Positions 1 through 11,009 of a stretch of 64,000 bases of DNA are shown piece by piece. Under the pieces are notes generated by a model. That model was not told where the DNA came from and did no database searches. It worked only from the letters and a program-made list of their open reading frames with translations. Positions within the stretch are counted from its first letter, which is position 1; every line of letters begins with the position of its first letter. Made by a program: the position numbers and the translations under genes. Origin of the DNA: Deinococcus sp. YIM 77859 (GTDB lineage Bacteria; Deinococcota; Deinococci; Deinococcales; Deinococcaceae); NCBI RefSeq assembly GCF_000745175.1, contig NZ_JQNI01000004.1, positions 217,001-281,000 of the forward strand, given 5' to 3'.

Positions 1-423
1 ATCGGGCGGTACCACCGCGGGCTGGGTGGACTGGCCCGCTCGTACCGGGACGCGCGGGCCGCCCTCTCGCTGGGAAGCCGCCTCAGCGGAGAACACCGGG
101 TGCATACCCTCGATGCTCTGGGCATAGCGGCCTTTGTGGGTCTGGCCGATGAGCCGACCAAGCTGGGGCTGGCCCAGCACCTCCTGAGCCCCCTCGACGG
201 CGAGCCGGAGCTGCTGGGCACGCTGGAGGCCTTTTTTGCCGAAGACTGCCGTCCACTGGCCGCCGCTCGGCGCCTAGGCCTCCACCGCAACACCCTGAAT
301 TACCGCCTGGACAAGATCACCTCGCTGACCGGCCTCAATCCCCGTACCTTTGACCACGCGGTACAGATTCGGCTGGCGCTCCTGATCCGGCACCTGCAAG
401 GCGAGGCCCGCCCTCCCCTGTGA
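1..423 (+). CDS. PucR/CdaR-family transcriptional regulator, C-terminal part (5' truncated by window)
   Basis: The reading frame is open from the first base, so the gene begins upstream of the window. The visible 140 residues begin with the GRYHRGLGGLARSYRDAR segment typical of the GGDEF-like middle domain of CdaR/PucR regulators. They end in the C-terminal helix-turn-helix, with AARRLGLHRNTLNYRLDKI as the recognition region (about residues 90-112 of the visible part). Members of this family usually regulate sugar-acid or purine catabolism. The ligand cannot be told from this end of the protein. The gene converges on the exported nucleotidase and is separated from it by 17 bases. Confidence 0.85.
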   Translation: MGRYHRGLGGLARSYRDARAALSLGSRLSGEHRVHTLDALGIAAFVGLADEPTKLGLAQHLLSPLDGEPELLGTLEAFFAEDCRPLAAARRLGLHRNTLNYRLDKITSLTGLNPRTFDHAVQIRLALLIRHLQGEARPPL

Positions 424-440
424 CCTTCGGGCGGCGCCCC

Positions 441-2003
<1,563 letters not shown>

Positions 2004-2010
2004 AGCAGCT

Positions 2011-2790
2011 TCATGATAGGTGTTTTTGATCCGAATTTGCGGAGGCTGTGGTGAGCTGCCGCAGGAACAGGGCGACGAAGCGCGGGTTGTGCTTCGCGTA
2101 GCGTTTCCACAGGCGGCGCGGCTCCATCGCCAGGCGAAAGAGCCATTCCAGCCCCAGATTCTGCAGGAGGCGGGGAGCCTGCCGCACGTGGCCGGAGTGA
2201 AAATCAAAGGCGGCGCCCACCCCCAGGAGCACGGCGGGAATACGGCGGGTGTGCTCGGCCATCCACCGTTCCTGTTTGGGGCAGCCGATCCCCACAAAGA
2301 CGATCCGCGCGCCGGAATCCACGATCTGCCGGGTATAGCGTTCGTCTTCTTCGGGCGTGAGGGGCCGAAAGGGCGGCGCGATCAGGCAGACCAGCCGGAT
2401 TCCGGGGTACCGAGCGCGCAGCACGCGGGCAAACGTTTCCAGGTTTTCCGGGGTGCCGCCGTACAGGGCAATGGGCACACCCTCGCGGGCGGCGGCCTCG
2501 CACACGTGCAGCGTGAGGGTGGGGCCGTAGACCCGGCTGGCGTCGGCCACGCCCAGGGCTCGCAGCGCCCAGACGAGCGGCATGCCGTCCGGCGTGACGA
2601 GCGCGGCCCCGTTCACCACGTTCTGGAAGTCGCGGCTGTCGTGGGCTTCCATCGTCATGTGGACGTTGGCGACGCAGACGTAGCGGGCCTCCCCGGCCTG
2701 AGCCCAGGCCAGGATGCGGCGGGTGGCATCGGGATAGCTCGTCGCGTCAACGCGCATCCCCAGGATGTGACGGAAGGGAATGGGGGGCAT
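2011..2790 (-). CDS. WecG/TagA/CpsF-family glycosyltransferase
   Basis: A 259-residue cytoplasmic or peripheral glycosyltransferase of the GT26 family. Seen: NVHMTMEAHDSRDFQNVVNG, TPDGMPLVWALR, a RVYGPTL segment, and FVGIGCPKQERWM followed by LLGVGAAFDFHSG, all hallmarks of WecG/TagA/CpsF. These enzymes add an N-acetylmannosamine(uronate)-type or other sugar to a polyprenyl-diphosphate-linked acceptor. The start at 2790 has an AAAGGAG ribosome site six bases upstream. It is nine bases downstream of the O-antigen-ligase-like gene and belongs to the minus-strand exopolysaccharide unit. The exact donor sugar is unknown. Confidence 0.9.
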   Translation of the reverse strand: MPPIPFRHILGMRVDATSYPDATRRILAWAQAGEARYVCVANVHMTMEAHDSRDFQNVVNGAALVTPDGMPLVWALRALGVADASRVYGPTLTLHVCEAAAREGVPIALYGGTPENLETFARVLRARYPGIRLVCLIAPPFRPLTPEEDERYTRQIVDSGARIVFVGIGCPKQERWMAEHTRRIPAVLLGVGAAFDFHSGHVRQAPRLLQNLGLEWLFRLAMEPRRLWKRYAKHNPRFVALFLRQLTTASANSDQKHLS

Positions 2791-2799
2791 GAGGCTCCT

Positions 2800-4290
2800 T
2801 TAGGTGGGAGAAACGGGCGAGGCAACCTGACGGCGGTACACTTCTAGGGCCGCCAGCCCGAAGCCGAACAGGCTCCAGAACCAGATGCCGCCCTGGGGGC
2901 CTTCAAGAAAAACATCAAAGGCAGCATTGACCAGAAAGGCCAGCCAGTAGGCGAGAATCCACAGGAACAGGTGAGACCACACGGTCTGCCCGGCGGCGCG
3001 GGCACGGAAGGAGGCACGCAGCAGGCTCAGCGCGAACGCAGCCTGGAGAAGCACCCAGGCCGTGAAGCCGGGCACGCCCGAGCGCGCGAGGAAGGTCAGG
3101 TGCCCGTTGTGCGGGCTGCGCAGCGAGCTGTCCTCCTCGACCTGGTAGCCGTCGGCGTCGGCGAGGTTGATGCCGTACCCCTTGCCGGTCCAGAAGTAGG
3201 GACCGTGCAGGGTGTAGCCGACGATATCGTTCCACCAGGCAAGGCGCCACTCGCGCGAGCCGTCGCGGGTGGACGTGCCGGTGTCCTCGGTGATGCTGCG
3301 GAGATTCAGGAGTAGACCCGGCACGGAGACTTCGCGGCCTACCCCGAGGTCGACCCGGACGTTCAGGGCTGTCATCAGCGTGAGGACCAGAACGCCCAGG
3401 TACAGCGGGCGGCCCCAGCGGCTGAGGGGCCGCAGCAGCAGCAGCACGGCTGCCGCCGCCGCGATGGTCAGTAGGGCCGCTCGCCCCGTAAAGACGCTGA
3501 GGCAGCCGATCAGCCACAGCAGCCACCACAGCCACTCGCGGCCAGGCCGCTCCGCAACCCTGGGCGGGGAGAAGTGTCGGTGCAGGCCCAGCAGCAAAAA
3601 GGCCAGGATTCCAGCCAGGTGCACGGCGATGTCACCGCCCTTGGGCTTCAGGAGGGGCACGTCACTGCCCGGCAGAACGGGAATCAGCCCTCCGGCCAGC
3701 CGGTAGAGGATCAGGCTGAGCGGCGCAAACAGCAGGAACCAGGGGATCAACCGCGCGTACTGCCGTACCGCACGCTCCACCCAACCCAGGTGCAGCCCCA
3801 GGCCCGCGACGATCAGCGCAAAGGCGGCGTACCCCCAGATCACAGCGTCCCGCAGGGCCGTGATGCCGTAGGTCCCCAGGTAGGGCAGCGTGTTCGCCAG
3901 CCCGATCAGCATGAAGAGGCCCAGCAGCACCACCAGGCCCCAGGTGTGGCGGGTCCCCAGCCGCCCCACTTTCAGCAGGGCCAGCAGGCCCGCTCCCAGC
4001 GCCAGTTCGCCCACGAAGAGGGGGGGCACGCCGAGGTAGGCGTACCCCTTGCCCAGGAAGGCGTACCCGACCAGCGACACGCCGATGAAGCCGAGGGCGA
4101 GCTGGGGCAGCCGGGCATGTACCCGCCAGAGGGTAGCGGCCAGCAGCACCAGCACGCACAGCGCCCCGGCCAGCAGCGGTTGCTGTACCCCCAGCAGGCC
4201 GGCGGCCAGTCCCCCCAGGAAGATCAGCCACCCGGGATACAGGCGAAGGAGAGGGGCAGGCCAGACGTTTTTCGGCAAAGGGCCGCTCAT
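2800..4290 (-). CDS. O-antigen ligase/polymerase-like polytopic membrane protein
   Basis: A 496-residue, highly hydrophobic protein with about ten to twelve predicted membrane segments. A large hydrophilic loop in the C-terminal half holds the GKGYGINLADADGY and SPHNGHLTFLARSGVPG stretches. The SPHN-H motif followed by GVPG is characteristic of the Wzy_C/O-antigen ligase (WaaL) superfamily. It probably polymerises or ligates lipid-linked polysaccharide units on the outer face of the cytoplasmic membrane. Its ATG overlaps the stop codon of the upstream glycosyltransferase by four bases, which implies translational coupling. Polymerase and ligase cannot be separated from sequence alone. Confidence 0.85.
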   Translation of the reverse strand: MSGPLPKNVWPAPLLRLYPGWLIFLGGLAAGLLGVQQPLLAGALCVLVLLAATLWRVHARLPQLALGFIGVSLVGYAFLGKGYAYLGVPPLFVGELALGAGLLALLKVGRLGTRHTWGLVVLLGLFMLIGLANTLPYLGTYGITALRDAVIWGYAAFALIVAGLGLHLGWVERAVRQYARLIPWFLLFAPLSLILYRLAGGLIPVLPGSDVPLLKPKGGDIAVHLAGILAFLLLGLHRHFSPPRVAERPGREWLWWLLWLIGCLSVFTGRAALLTIAAAAAVLLLLRPLSRWGRPLYLGVLVLTLMTALNVRVDLGVGREVSVPGLLLNLRSITEDTGTSTRDGSREWRLAWWNDIVGYTLHGPYFWTGKGYGINLADADGYQVEEDSSLRSPHNGHLTFLARSGVPGFTAWVLLQAAFALSLLRASFRARAAGQTVWSHLFLWILAYWLAFLVNAAFDVFLEGPQGGIWFWSLFGFGLAALEVYRRQVASPVSPT

Positions 4291-5438
4291 GGGTGACCTG
4301 CCACAGGAAGGGGGGCGCGTTCTCGTCTGACCTCCGACAAGAGCACGTGGGTCATCTGATCCGCGAACCGCTCCGGGGAGAACTGCTGGAGGCCGCGCTG
4401 CTCGCCCGCCTCGCCCAAACGGCGAGCAAGCTGCGGATCAGTGATGAGGCGCTCGAGCTGGCGTTCCAGGTCCTCCACGCTCTGGGGGGGAAAGAGCAGG
4501 CCGGTCACGCCGTCTTGTACGATTTCCGGCAAGCCCCCGCCTGCCGCCGCAACCACCGGCAGGCGCGCCAGCATCGCCTCGACCACCGCCAGGCCGAAGC
4601 CCTCCACATAGCAGGGGTGCACGTAGATGTCAGCCAGGCCCAACAGAGGCCGGGCATCCGCGCGAGGTCCCAGGAAGTGAATGCGGCCCCGGCTGGCGAG
4701 ACTCGCGGCGAGCTCACGCATAGCCTCCAGGCCCACGCCCTGGCCGATCAGGACCAGTCGCAGGTGAGGGTGCCGGGTCCACAGCCGGTCGAAGGCTTGC
4801 AACAGGGTCCTATGATCCTTGTAGGACTCAAAGCTCGCCACGTACATCAGCACCAGATCATCCGGGGCGAGACCGAGACCAGCGCGAGCCTCCCGGCTGT
4901 AGGGCCGCCACTGTGCCACCTGAAAGGGGCTCTCCACGCCGTGGTGAATGACGTGGTGCCGCCCGGCATGGCGAGGGGGCAGGTTGGCCTGCCGCACGGC
5001 ATCCGAGATGAAAATCAGCGTGTCCCGGTAGGAAAGCGCCCGGTAAAGTTGCGTCTTGAGGCGGCTGGCGCGGATCTCCGCGATCCCGTGCACCCAGAAC
5101 AGGAGCCGAACGGGCAGGCCCGCGGCAGCCAGCTTGGCGATCAGGTACGACCGGAAGGAATTACACACGACGAGCTGCGTACTGGAGGCGCGCAGCACAC
5201 GGCGCAGCGCCAGCGCAGACCGCAGGTACCCCTCGCCCAAGTGGTGAACCGGTACGCCGAGCCGTCCGAACTCGTCTCGCATCTCCGGCGAGGGGGGCTC
5301 CAGACTCCCGATCTCAAGCTGCACCTGCTCCGGCTGGACGCTGCGGGCGAGGTTCAGCAGCGCCTTGGTCACGCCACCGTGAAAATTCAGGCCGCGGTCC
5401 AGAAACAGGCTTCGTACAGGCAGGTTTCTTGCTGACAT
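4287..5438 (-). CDS. GT4-family glycosyltransferase
   Basis: A 383-residue retaining GT-B glycosyltransferase. The N-terminal half carries FHGGVTKALLNLAR, a glycine-rich acceptor-side loop. The C-terminal donor domain has VLMYVASFESYKDH, LVLIGQG, and the HPCYVEGFGLAVVEAMLARLPVVA block, in which the E-x7-E motif (EGFGLAVVE) binds the nucleotide sugar. It acts in the cytoplasm on the growing lipid-linked oligosaccharide. The ATG at 5438 is preceded by GGGAGAAG. In-frame codons continue upstream to 5681 but overlap the end of the beta-helix gene and a terminator, so they were discarded. Confidence 0.9.
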   Translation of the reverse strand: MSARNLPVRSLFLDRGLNFHGGVTKALLNLARSVQPEQVQLEIGSLEPPSPEMRDEFGRLGVPVHHLGEGYLRSALALRRVLRASSTQLVVCNSFRSYLIAKLAAAGLPVRLLFWVHGIAEIRASRLKTQLYRALSYRDTLIFISDAVRQANLPPRHAGRHHVIHHGVESPFQVAQWRPYSREARAGLGLAPDDLVLMYVASFESYKDHRTLLQAFDRLWTRHPHLRLVLIGQGVGLEAMRELAASLASRGRIHFLGPRADARPLLGLADIYVHPCYVEGFGLAVVEAMLARLPVVAAAGGGLPEIVQDGVTGLLFPPQSVEDLERQLERLITDPQLARRLGEAGEQRGLQQFSPERFADQMTHVLLSEVRRERAPLPVAGHP

Positions 5439-5494
5439 GCTTCTCCCGGGGATAGGGCCACGTGGCCCGATGCCAAAGCTAGTGGGGAGGCCGC

Positions 5495-5532
5495 TAACAA
5501 AAAATAAACGTGCAGCCCGCAGTAGCTGCACG
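5495..5532 (-). terminator. Rho-independent terminator after the beta-helix gene
   Basis: On the minus strand an 8-bp stem CGTGCAGC/GCTGCACG with an 8-base loop is followed at once by TTTATTTTTTG. It begins about 20 bases after the stop codon of the beta-helix gene and lies before the next glycosyltransferase start. It should stop, or reduce, read-through into the genes below 5438. Confidence 0.8.
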
Positions 5533-5551
5533 CCGCCTCCCAGCAGGCTGA

Positions 5552-6784
5552 TCAGGGAGCTCGAGGGGTCAACAGACCAACCCGAATGCCCGCTGCGCGT
5601 AGCTTGGCCTGCCAGCGCGCGTATTCCTGACGTTCCATGGTCTGCGTGATGGGGCTGGGCAGCACCCGGTTGCCACGGCACTGGCTCACGCCCTTCGGGT
5701 CACGAGGGCAGTCAGGGAACCAAAAGGGATTCTGGACGTATTTTCCCTTGAGGGGCTGGGCCCAACCCACCAGGTTGTCCCGCACCGAGATGTTGTAAAA
5801 GGTGCCCTTCTTCTTGTCACCGTGCATATCCCAGACGTACAGACCGACGTTCTGGGCCTTGATGGGTGCGCCGCTAGGCAGATAGCCACTGGAGATCACG
5901 CGGTTTTCGAAGACCTCGATGTTGTGGCCGGCCGAGACAGCAATGCCCACATTGGAAGTGTTCACGATCTGGTTGCGGTACACACGAATATAGGCTGCCG
6001 CTTCCTTGGCGGTCTGGGAACTGCCGTCGGCCGCGTTGATGCCGCCCCCACTGTACTCGTCGGTCCGAGGCCGGACAGCATAGGCCCCCTGAATGTAGTT
6101 GTCGTGAATCTTGATGCGACTTTCGGGAACGCCGCTGGAGCGGTACATGTTGATATTCTCCTCGGGGCGGCTCTTGCCCGGCTCGTTGATCACCTCATTC
6201 CAGGCGATTTCAGCCCCGCTGACGTGCCGCACCTGGTTGAACTGCACGAACTGCACGAGCCGCGCCTCCGTCGGGGAATACTGTCCTGGTCCAGTACTGT
6301 AGCGCCCATCGATGTTGATGGCCCTGTTCCGCAGAATCTTGATGGTCTGGCCCTTGCTGGCCTGCCCCAGGTACGAGCGCAGGTAGATCCCCGAGGTGCC
6401 GATCATCTCGTTGTTCTCCACAAGCAGGCTCTCGAACTCCTCCAGGTCGAGGAACCGACCGGGGAAACGGTATTCCTTGAGGGGACGCCCCGGGTTGAGG
6501 GCCACGCCGCGGGTATTGCGAATCACTATGTTGGCGCGGTCATACTGGGAGCGGATCAGCGGCCCCTTGCTCTGAATGTTGGAGTTCTGAATCACCACTT
6601 TTTGCCGAGTGGCGATCTCCACCGCCGCAACCCGGGGGTCCAGGCTCTGCCAGTTGCCCTGGTAGACCCCTCCCTTACGGATGACGATGGGTTTGCTGTA
6701 CTGAATGGCTCCCGCGTGCTCCAGGAGAGAACACGTCAGCAGGGAAAAGACGAAGGACACCGTCCAAGGCAAGGAAGAAGACAT
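5552..6784 (-). CDS. Secreted right-handed beta-helix protein (polysaccharide lyase/epimerase-like fold)
   Basis: A 410-residue protein with an N-terminal hydrophobic signal segment (about 8-27). A parallel beta-helix follows, with repeated short strands such as VVIQNSNIQSKG, IVIRNTRG, LLVENNEMIG, IKILRNRAI and IRVYRNQIVNTSNVGIAVS. The NxW-SLDP start (GGVYQGNWQSLDP) and EIAWNEVINEPGKS are shared with three more beta-helix proteins at 17114, 19462 and 22544, so these form a local family. Position inside the exopolysaccharide unit suggests it cleaves, modifies or binds the polymer. No catalytic residues of a named lyase family could be assigned. Its own terminator follows. Confidence 0.75.
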   Translation of the reverse strand: MSSSLPWTVSFVFSLLTCSLLEHAGAIQYSKPIVIRKGGVYQGNWQSLDPRVAAVEIATRQKVVIQNSNIQSKGPLIRSQYDRANIVIRNTRGVALNPGRPLKEYRFPGRFLDLEEFESLLVENNEMIGTSGIYLRSYLGQASKGQTIKILRNRAINIDGRYSTGPGQYSPTEARLVQFVQFNQVRHVSGAEIAWNEVINEPGKSRPEENINMYRSSGVPESRIKIHDNYIQGAYAVRPRTDEYSGGGINAADGSSQTAKEAAAYIRVYRNQIVNTSNVGIAVSAGHNIEVFENRVISSGYLPSGAPIKAQNVGLYVWDMHGDKKKGTFYNISVRDNLVGWAQPLKGKYVQNPFWFPDCPRDPKGVSQCRGNRVLPSPITQTMERQEYARWQAKLRAAGIRVGLLTPRAP

Positions 6785-6909
6785 GTAGGGGCAATATCAA
6801 GAGGCCACCCGTCCTCTATCGTGTTGCCGTGCACATTCACCCCCGATGATGAGACGGGGAGGAGCCTGGGACAAAGGCCACGCAGGCCCCGCCCCGAAGA
6901 ATTCAGGGT

Positions 6910-8106
6910 TTAGGTCTCCAAAAGGGCGGGATGGTCGGGACGCGCGCGGGCCCGCGCCGCCTGGTAGATCTCCAGCAGCAGGCCGTGATTACGTTCCGCC
7001 GTATAGGCGGAAAGAAAGGTCTGGCGGGCCTGCATCCGCATCTGCTCCCGCTCGGCGGGGTGACTGTGCAGCCACCTGACCTGGGCCACCAGGTCGGCGG
7101 CATCATCCGGCCGGAAGTGAAGACCGTTGCGGCCGTGCTCCAGCAGCGTAGACATCGCGCCCAGCCTGCTGCCGACCACCGGGAGGCCCACGGCGAACGC
7201 CTCGACCAGGGTCATGGGAAAGCCCTCGTACCAGAGGGAGGGGAACACCAGTAGGCTGGCGTCCTGCATCAGCCGCAGCACCTCGCCGCGGTCCCGGCGG
7301 CCGAGCCAGGTCACACCGGGCAGGGTTCGGGCCGCTTCCGCGACCTGCGGGGCCAGGGGACCATCCCCCACGATCCGCAGGGGCAGGTCGCCACCCGCGC
7401 TGGCCCATGCCCGAAGCAGCGTCTCAACGCCTTTTTCTCGGGAAAGCCGTCCCACAAAGAGGGCGTAGCCGCCGTCCCCTGTCCCCAGCCCCGGATCCAC
7501 GTCCAGAAAGTTGGGCTTGATGTGGAGCCGGTCCGCGGGCAGACCGCCAGCGATGAATGTTTCACGGGCGAACGCGGTGAGGGCGATGTAGGCATCCACT
7601 CCACGCCGGTAGGTGCCCGCCGCGCGGTGCGTGGTCTGCATGGCCGCCACCACCAGCGAGGCACTGCGGCTGCTGCGGTAGCAGGTGTGCGCCACCGCGG
7701 GCCAGGGCACCCTCAGCCCCAAACAGTCCTCGCAGACGTGGCCGTCGCGGAAGAAGAGCGCATTGGCACACAGCAGCCGGTAGTTGTGGAGCGTTTGTAC
7801 GACCGCCGCTCCCCCCGCCCGGGCCCCCGCATAGGCAGCGGGCGAAAGGATGGGAAAGGTGTTATGAAAGTGCACCACGTCCACGCCCCGTTCCCGTACG
7901 AGGTCACGGAGGTCGCGCGCCGCCTGAGCGTTCCAGAGGGTGTGGGCAGCGGCCTGAAGGCGGGAAGTCTGCTCGATCTGGTCGTTGCTGACGGTGTAGG
8001 TGTGAACGTGGTGCCCGTAGCGTTTCAGCAGGGCGACCTCGGCGCGAAAAACTTCATCCTCGCCGCCGGCCTGCTGATAGAAGTTGTGGACCATCAGGAT
8101 GTTCAC
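6910..8106 (-). CDS. GT4-family glycosyltransferase
   Basis: A 398-residue GT-B glycosyltransferase. It starts MNILMVHNFYQQAGGEDEVF, a common N-terminus in capsule and exopolysaccharide GT4 enzymes, and has VVHFHNTFPILSP followed by LHNYRLLCANALFFRDG with a CxxC pair (HVCEDCLG). The donor site is in FPSLWYEGFPMTLVEAFAVGLPVVGS. The GTG at 8106 overlaps the stop of the upstream glycosyltransferase by four bases, so the two are coupled. It is cytoplasmic and probably extends the lipid-linked repeat unit. Linkage and sugar are not predictable. Confidence 0.9.
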   Translation of the reverse strand: MNILMVHNFYQQAGGEDEVFRAEVALLKRYGHHVHTYTVSNDQIEQTSRLQAAAHTLWNAQAARDLRDLVRERGVDVVHFHNTFPILSPAAYAGARAGGAAVVQTLHNYRLLCANALFFRDGHVCEDCLGLRVPWPAVAHTCYRSSRSASLVVAAMQTTHRAAGTYRRGVDAYIALTAFARETFIAGGLPADRLHIKPNFLDVDPGLGTGDGGYALFVGRLSREKGVETLLRAWASAGGDLPLRIVGDGPLAPQVAEAARTLPGVTWLGRRDRGEVLRLMQDASLLVFPSLWYEGFPMTLVEAFAVGLPVVGSRLGAMSTLLEHGRNGLHFRPDDAADLVAQVRWLHSHPAEREQMRMQARQTFLSAYTAERNHGLLLEIYQAARARARPDHPALLET

Positions 8107-9296
8107 AGGCTCACCAGAGCTGGGGGCGGCCCTTTCGTCAAGGTCAGGTAGACCTGACGGTAACCCTCCGCCATCGCCTGTAGGTTGAAGCGCCCAACGA
8201 TGAAGGCGCGGTCACGGCGAACCCCTTCGGCGTACGAGCTGGCCTCATCTATCGCTCGGGCGAGGGTGCGGGCCAGTGCGGGTACGTCCTCCGCAGGCGC
8301 GAGCAGCGGATACCCCGGCGGGAACACCTCGGCCAGGCCAGGAACCTGCGTCGCCACCACTGGAGTTCCGGCGAGCAGCGCCTCGATGGCGACCAGGGCC
8401 AGCCCCTCGAAACGTGACGGCATAAGCAGCACGTCGTACTCTGCCAGGCGCGTGGACAGGTCCGGGACAGGCGGAGCCAGCACGGTCCTCCAGGGGGTCT
8501 GCTGGGCCTGCACCCAGGACCGCAGCTCCCTTTCCAGCGAGCCGTGGCCGAGCAGCGTCACCTCAACGGCACGGCCCGTCAGCTCCGACGCGGCCGTTAG
8601 AATATCAGGCAGCAGATCTGCCCCCTTCTGCGGCTCCAAACGGCCAGCAAACAACACCCGAACCGGTCGGCCTTGCGCTCCCGCACGAACGCCCAGGACT
8701 GCACGGTCTGAAGGGTCAGCCACGCCGTTATAGATCACCCGGGACCGGGACGGCGGTGTCTGGGGCAGGCCCTGTTCGCTCTGGAAACGCCACAAGCCCT
8801 CGAGGGCCGCCTGCGAGACGGCGGCGACCTCCGCCCCGCGCAGCTGCCCCTCGACCCAGCGGCCGATGCGCTGCCAGGCCGGCCACAGCTGGGTGTTGTG
8901 CACGGTGCGCAGGACACGCAGGTCTGTGGGCAGGCCGAGCCGTGCGGCGCAGGCCAAGGTGGCTTCGGGGATCTCGGTGTGAACATGCACCACGGCGGGC
9001 CGCGTCCGGCGGATCAGCCTGTTCAGCCGCAGACCCGCCTGCACCAGGCCGCCTGCTTTGATCTCCAAGCGGGTGCCGCTGACGACGGGTACAGCAAGCG
9101 CCCGCAAGCGCCGTAGCATGGCCTCTCCCACCGCATTGTCCGCCACCCCCCCCACGGCGAAAAAGGTGAAGTCGAACTCCGGGTGCAGTGCCTCTGCCAC
9201 GGTGAGGGCGACCTGCTCCGCTCCCCCCATATTCAGATGGGACACGACCTGCAGCACCCTGGGCCTGTTCGTCTTGTTGTTCTGCACGGCGGTCAC
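8103..9296 (-). CDS. GT4-family glycosyltransferase
   Basis: A 397-residue GT-B glycosyltransferase. The N-terminus has VLQVVSHLNMGGAEQVALTV, the GGAE loop typical of GT4. The donor domain contains VRVLFAGRLEPQKGADLLPDI, VTLLGHGSLE and MPSRFEGLALVAIEALLAGTPVVAT. The GTG start at 9296 is preceded by GAGAGGAAG. It sits 13 bases after the polyprenyl sugar transferase and overlaps the next GT4 gene, as expected for enzymes that add successive sugars to the same carrier. Confidence 0.9.
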   Translation of the reverse strand: MTAVQNNKTNRPRVLQVVSHLNMGGAEQVALTVAEALHPEFDFTFFAVGGVADNAVGEAMLRRLRALAVPVVSGTRLEIKAGGLVQAGLRLNRLIRRTRPAVVHVHTEIPEATLACAARLGLPTDLRVLRTVHNTQLWPAWQRIGRWVEGQLRGAEVAAVSQAALEGLWRFQSEQGLPQTPPSRSRVIYNGVADPSDRAVLGVRAGAQGRPVRVLFAGRLEPQKGADLLPDILTAASELTGRAVEVTLLGHGSLERELRSWVQAQQTPWRTVLAPPVPDLSTRLAEYDVLLMPSRFEGLALVAIEALLAGTPVVATQVPGLAEVFPPGYPLLAPAEDVPALARTLARAIDEASSYAEGVRRDRAFIVGRFNLQAMAEGYRQVYLTLTKGPPPALVSL

Positions 9297-9309
9297 CTTG
9301 CTTCCTCTC

Positions 9310-10836
9310 TCAGTACGCGCCCGAGCCGCGCAGGACCACGCCCACGGTTCGCATCAGAATCACCAGGTCGAGCCAGATGGACCAGTTGCGCACGTAGTAG
9401 GGATCCCAACGTTCCATGCCGACGTTGCCCGCCTCGGAACGGCCGGACACCTGCCAGAGCCCCGTCATACCGGGCCGTACCCGCAGCCGTAGCCGCTGCG
9501 CCTGTGGGGACAGTTGTTCCTGGTGGTAGGGGGGCAAAGGGCGCGGTCCGACCAGCGACATCTGTCCCAGCAGCACATTCACCAGTTGCGGCAGCTCATC
9601 CAGGCTGGTCTTCCGCAGGAGGCCTCCCATCCGCGTGACACGGGGATCACAGCGCAGCTTGTAGTGGGTCTCCCATTCCAGACGAAGCTGAGGATGTTCA
9701 GCCAGGCGGCGGCGCAGCACCTCCTCGGCGTTCGGCACCATGGTGCGAAACTTCCAGGTGGTGAAAAGCTGGCCATGTCGACCCACCCGGCGCTGAAAGA
9801 AGATGGGGGAATGGCGGTCCTCCAGCCAGATCAGCAGGGCCAGCAGACCGCACACCGGAACCCATACCGGCACGCTCAGAAGCACCGCCAACAGATCAAA
9901 GGCCCGCTTGCCGGCCTGCGCGAGTGGGTCAAGCAGATTGCGCGCCACCTCCAGCCCCAGCATGCCGCCGAAGTCACGGGTCTGAACCCATAACGACTCG
10001 ATCTCGAACAGGTCCGGCACGATCACCACCTTGGGGTAAACCGCGAGGGGACCGTCAAGCAGATGCACCAGCCGCTGACGGCCCAAGCCGGGCATGGCGA
10101 CAATGGCAATGGGGGCCTGCGGCAGCACCTGTGCCGTAGGGCCCAGGACGGGAACATTCAGGACAGCGGTACCGTGCAGCCGTTGGTCGTCGTCAAACGC
10201 AGCGACCGGCACGTACCCGTAGCCAGGGTTCTCACGCAGGGCGCGAATCATCAGGGTGCCGGTGAGGCCGGCCCCGTACACCACCGTGGGCACCCCCCAC
10301 AGCCGCGCGCGCAGCAGCAGGTGCTTAACTGCTCCGCGCACCCCCAGGATGAGCGGCCAAGCCAACACCAGGCCAAAGATCAGCGAGAAGCGGCTGACCG
10401 CATCGGCCTGCTGGGTCACGAAGAGCGCGGCGGCCGTGCTGCCAAAGACCCCGAGCAGCAGCTCAGTGATGCGTTTGACCTCGGTCGTTGGGGCCATGCC
10501 CCAGCTCGGGAGTAACCGCAGGAAAAAGGCCCCAAAAAGCCAGGTCGCCAGCACAAACCAAGCCCAAGCCGGAAAGTCGGCCTCGCCCAGCAGGCCCTGC
10601 CGCAGCAGGGCAGCCAGCAGCAGCGCGGTCGTGAGCGCTGCCACATCACCCAGGGCCAGCAGGACAGCGTTCAGCAGACGTCGCCCCAGGAAGAGACGGA
10701 CCCTCCCGCGCGCGGGGACACCGAATGACGGGGGCACTTGCGGCTCGCGGATGGCTTGCAAAGGGTCACTCCTTGGGAAAGACAGGGGGCGAAGGGAACG
10801 GAGGCGCTGCCGAAGTAGGGACAGCTCGAACGTCAT
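9310..10836 (-). CDS. Exopolysaccharide polyprenyl glycosylphosphotransferase (WbaP/CpsE type)
   Basis: About 508 residues. The N-terminal half has about four to five membrane segments and a CoA-binding-like Rossmann region ([20 protein letters not shown]). The C-terminal third is the bacterial sugar transferase domain: [67 protein letters not shown] and [14 protein letters not shown]. It transfers a sugar-1-phosphate from a nucleotide sugar to undecaprenyl phosphate, the first step of repeat-unit assembly. The start is uncertain: ATG at 10836 begins [10 protein letters not shown] but has a weak ribosome site; a GTG at 10896 is the alternative. Confidence 0.9.
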   Translation of the reverse strand: MTFELSLLRQRLRSLRPLSFPRSDPLQAIREPQVPPSFGVPARGRVRLFLGRRLLNAVLLALGDVAALTTALLLAALLRQGLLGEADFPAWAWFVLATWLFGAFFLRLLPSWGMAPTTEVKRITELLLGVFGSTAAALFVTQQADAVSRFSLIFGLVLAWPLILGVRGAVKHLLLRARLWGVPTVVYGAGLTGTLMIRALRENPGYGYVPVAAFDDDQRLHGTAVLNVPVLGPTAQVLPQAPIAIVAMPGLGRQRLVHLLDGPLAVYPKVVIVPDLFEIESLWVQTRDFGGMLGLEVARNLLDPLAQAGKRAFDLLAVLLSVPVWVPVCGLLALLIWLEDRHSPIFFQRRVGRHGQLFTTWKFRTMVPNAEEVLRRRLAEHPQLRLEWETHYKLRCDPRVTRMGGLLRKTSLDELPQLVNVLLGQMSLVGPRPLPPYHQEQLSPQAQRLRLRVRPGMTGLWQVSGRSEAGNVGMERWDPYYVRNWSIWLDLVILMRTVGVVLRGSGAY

Positions 10837-11009
10837 CCCTAAGATGACGACCGGGTCGCTAAATGAACGTAAATGCCAGGTCCCTTCCCCCCGCACCCCA
10901 GGAGGACGCCGGTCGTCCTGAAGCAGGACAAGGTTTGACCCCCTTCTTGCGCTGCGGGGCAGCGAACCGCCGAGCGGCTCGACTGCCCCTATGTCGCCCC
11001 AGCCGCCGC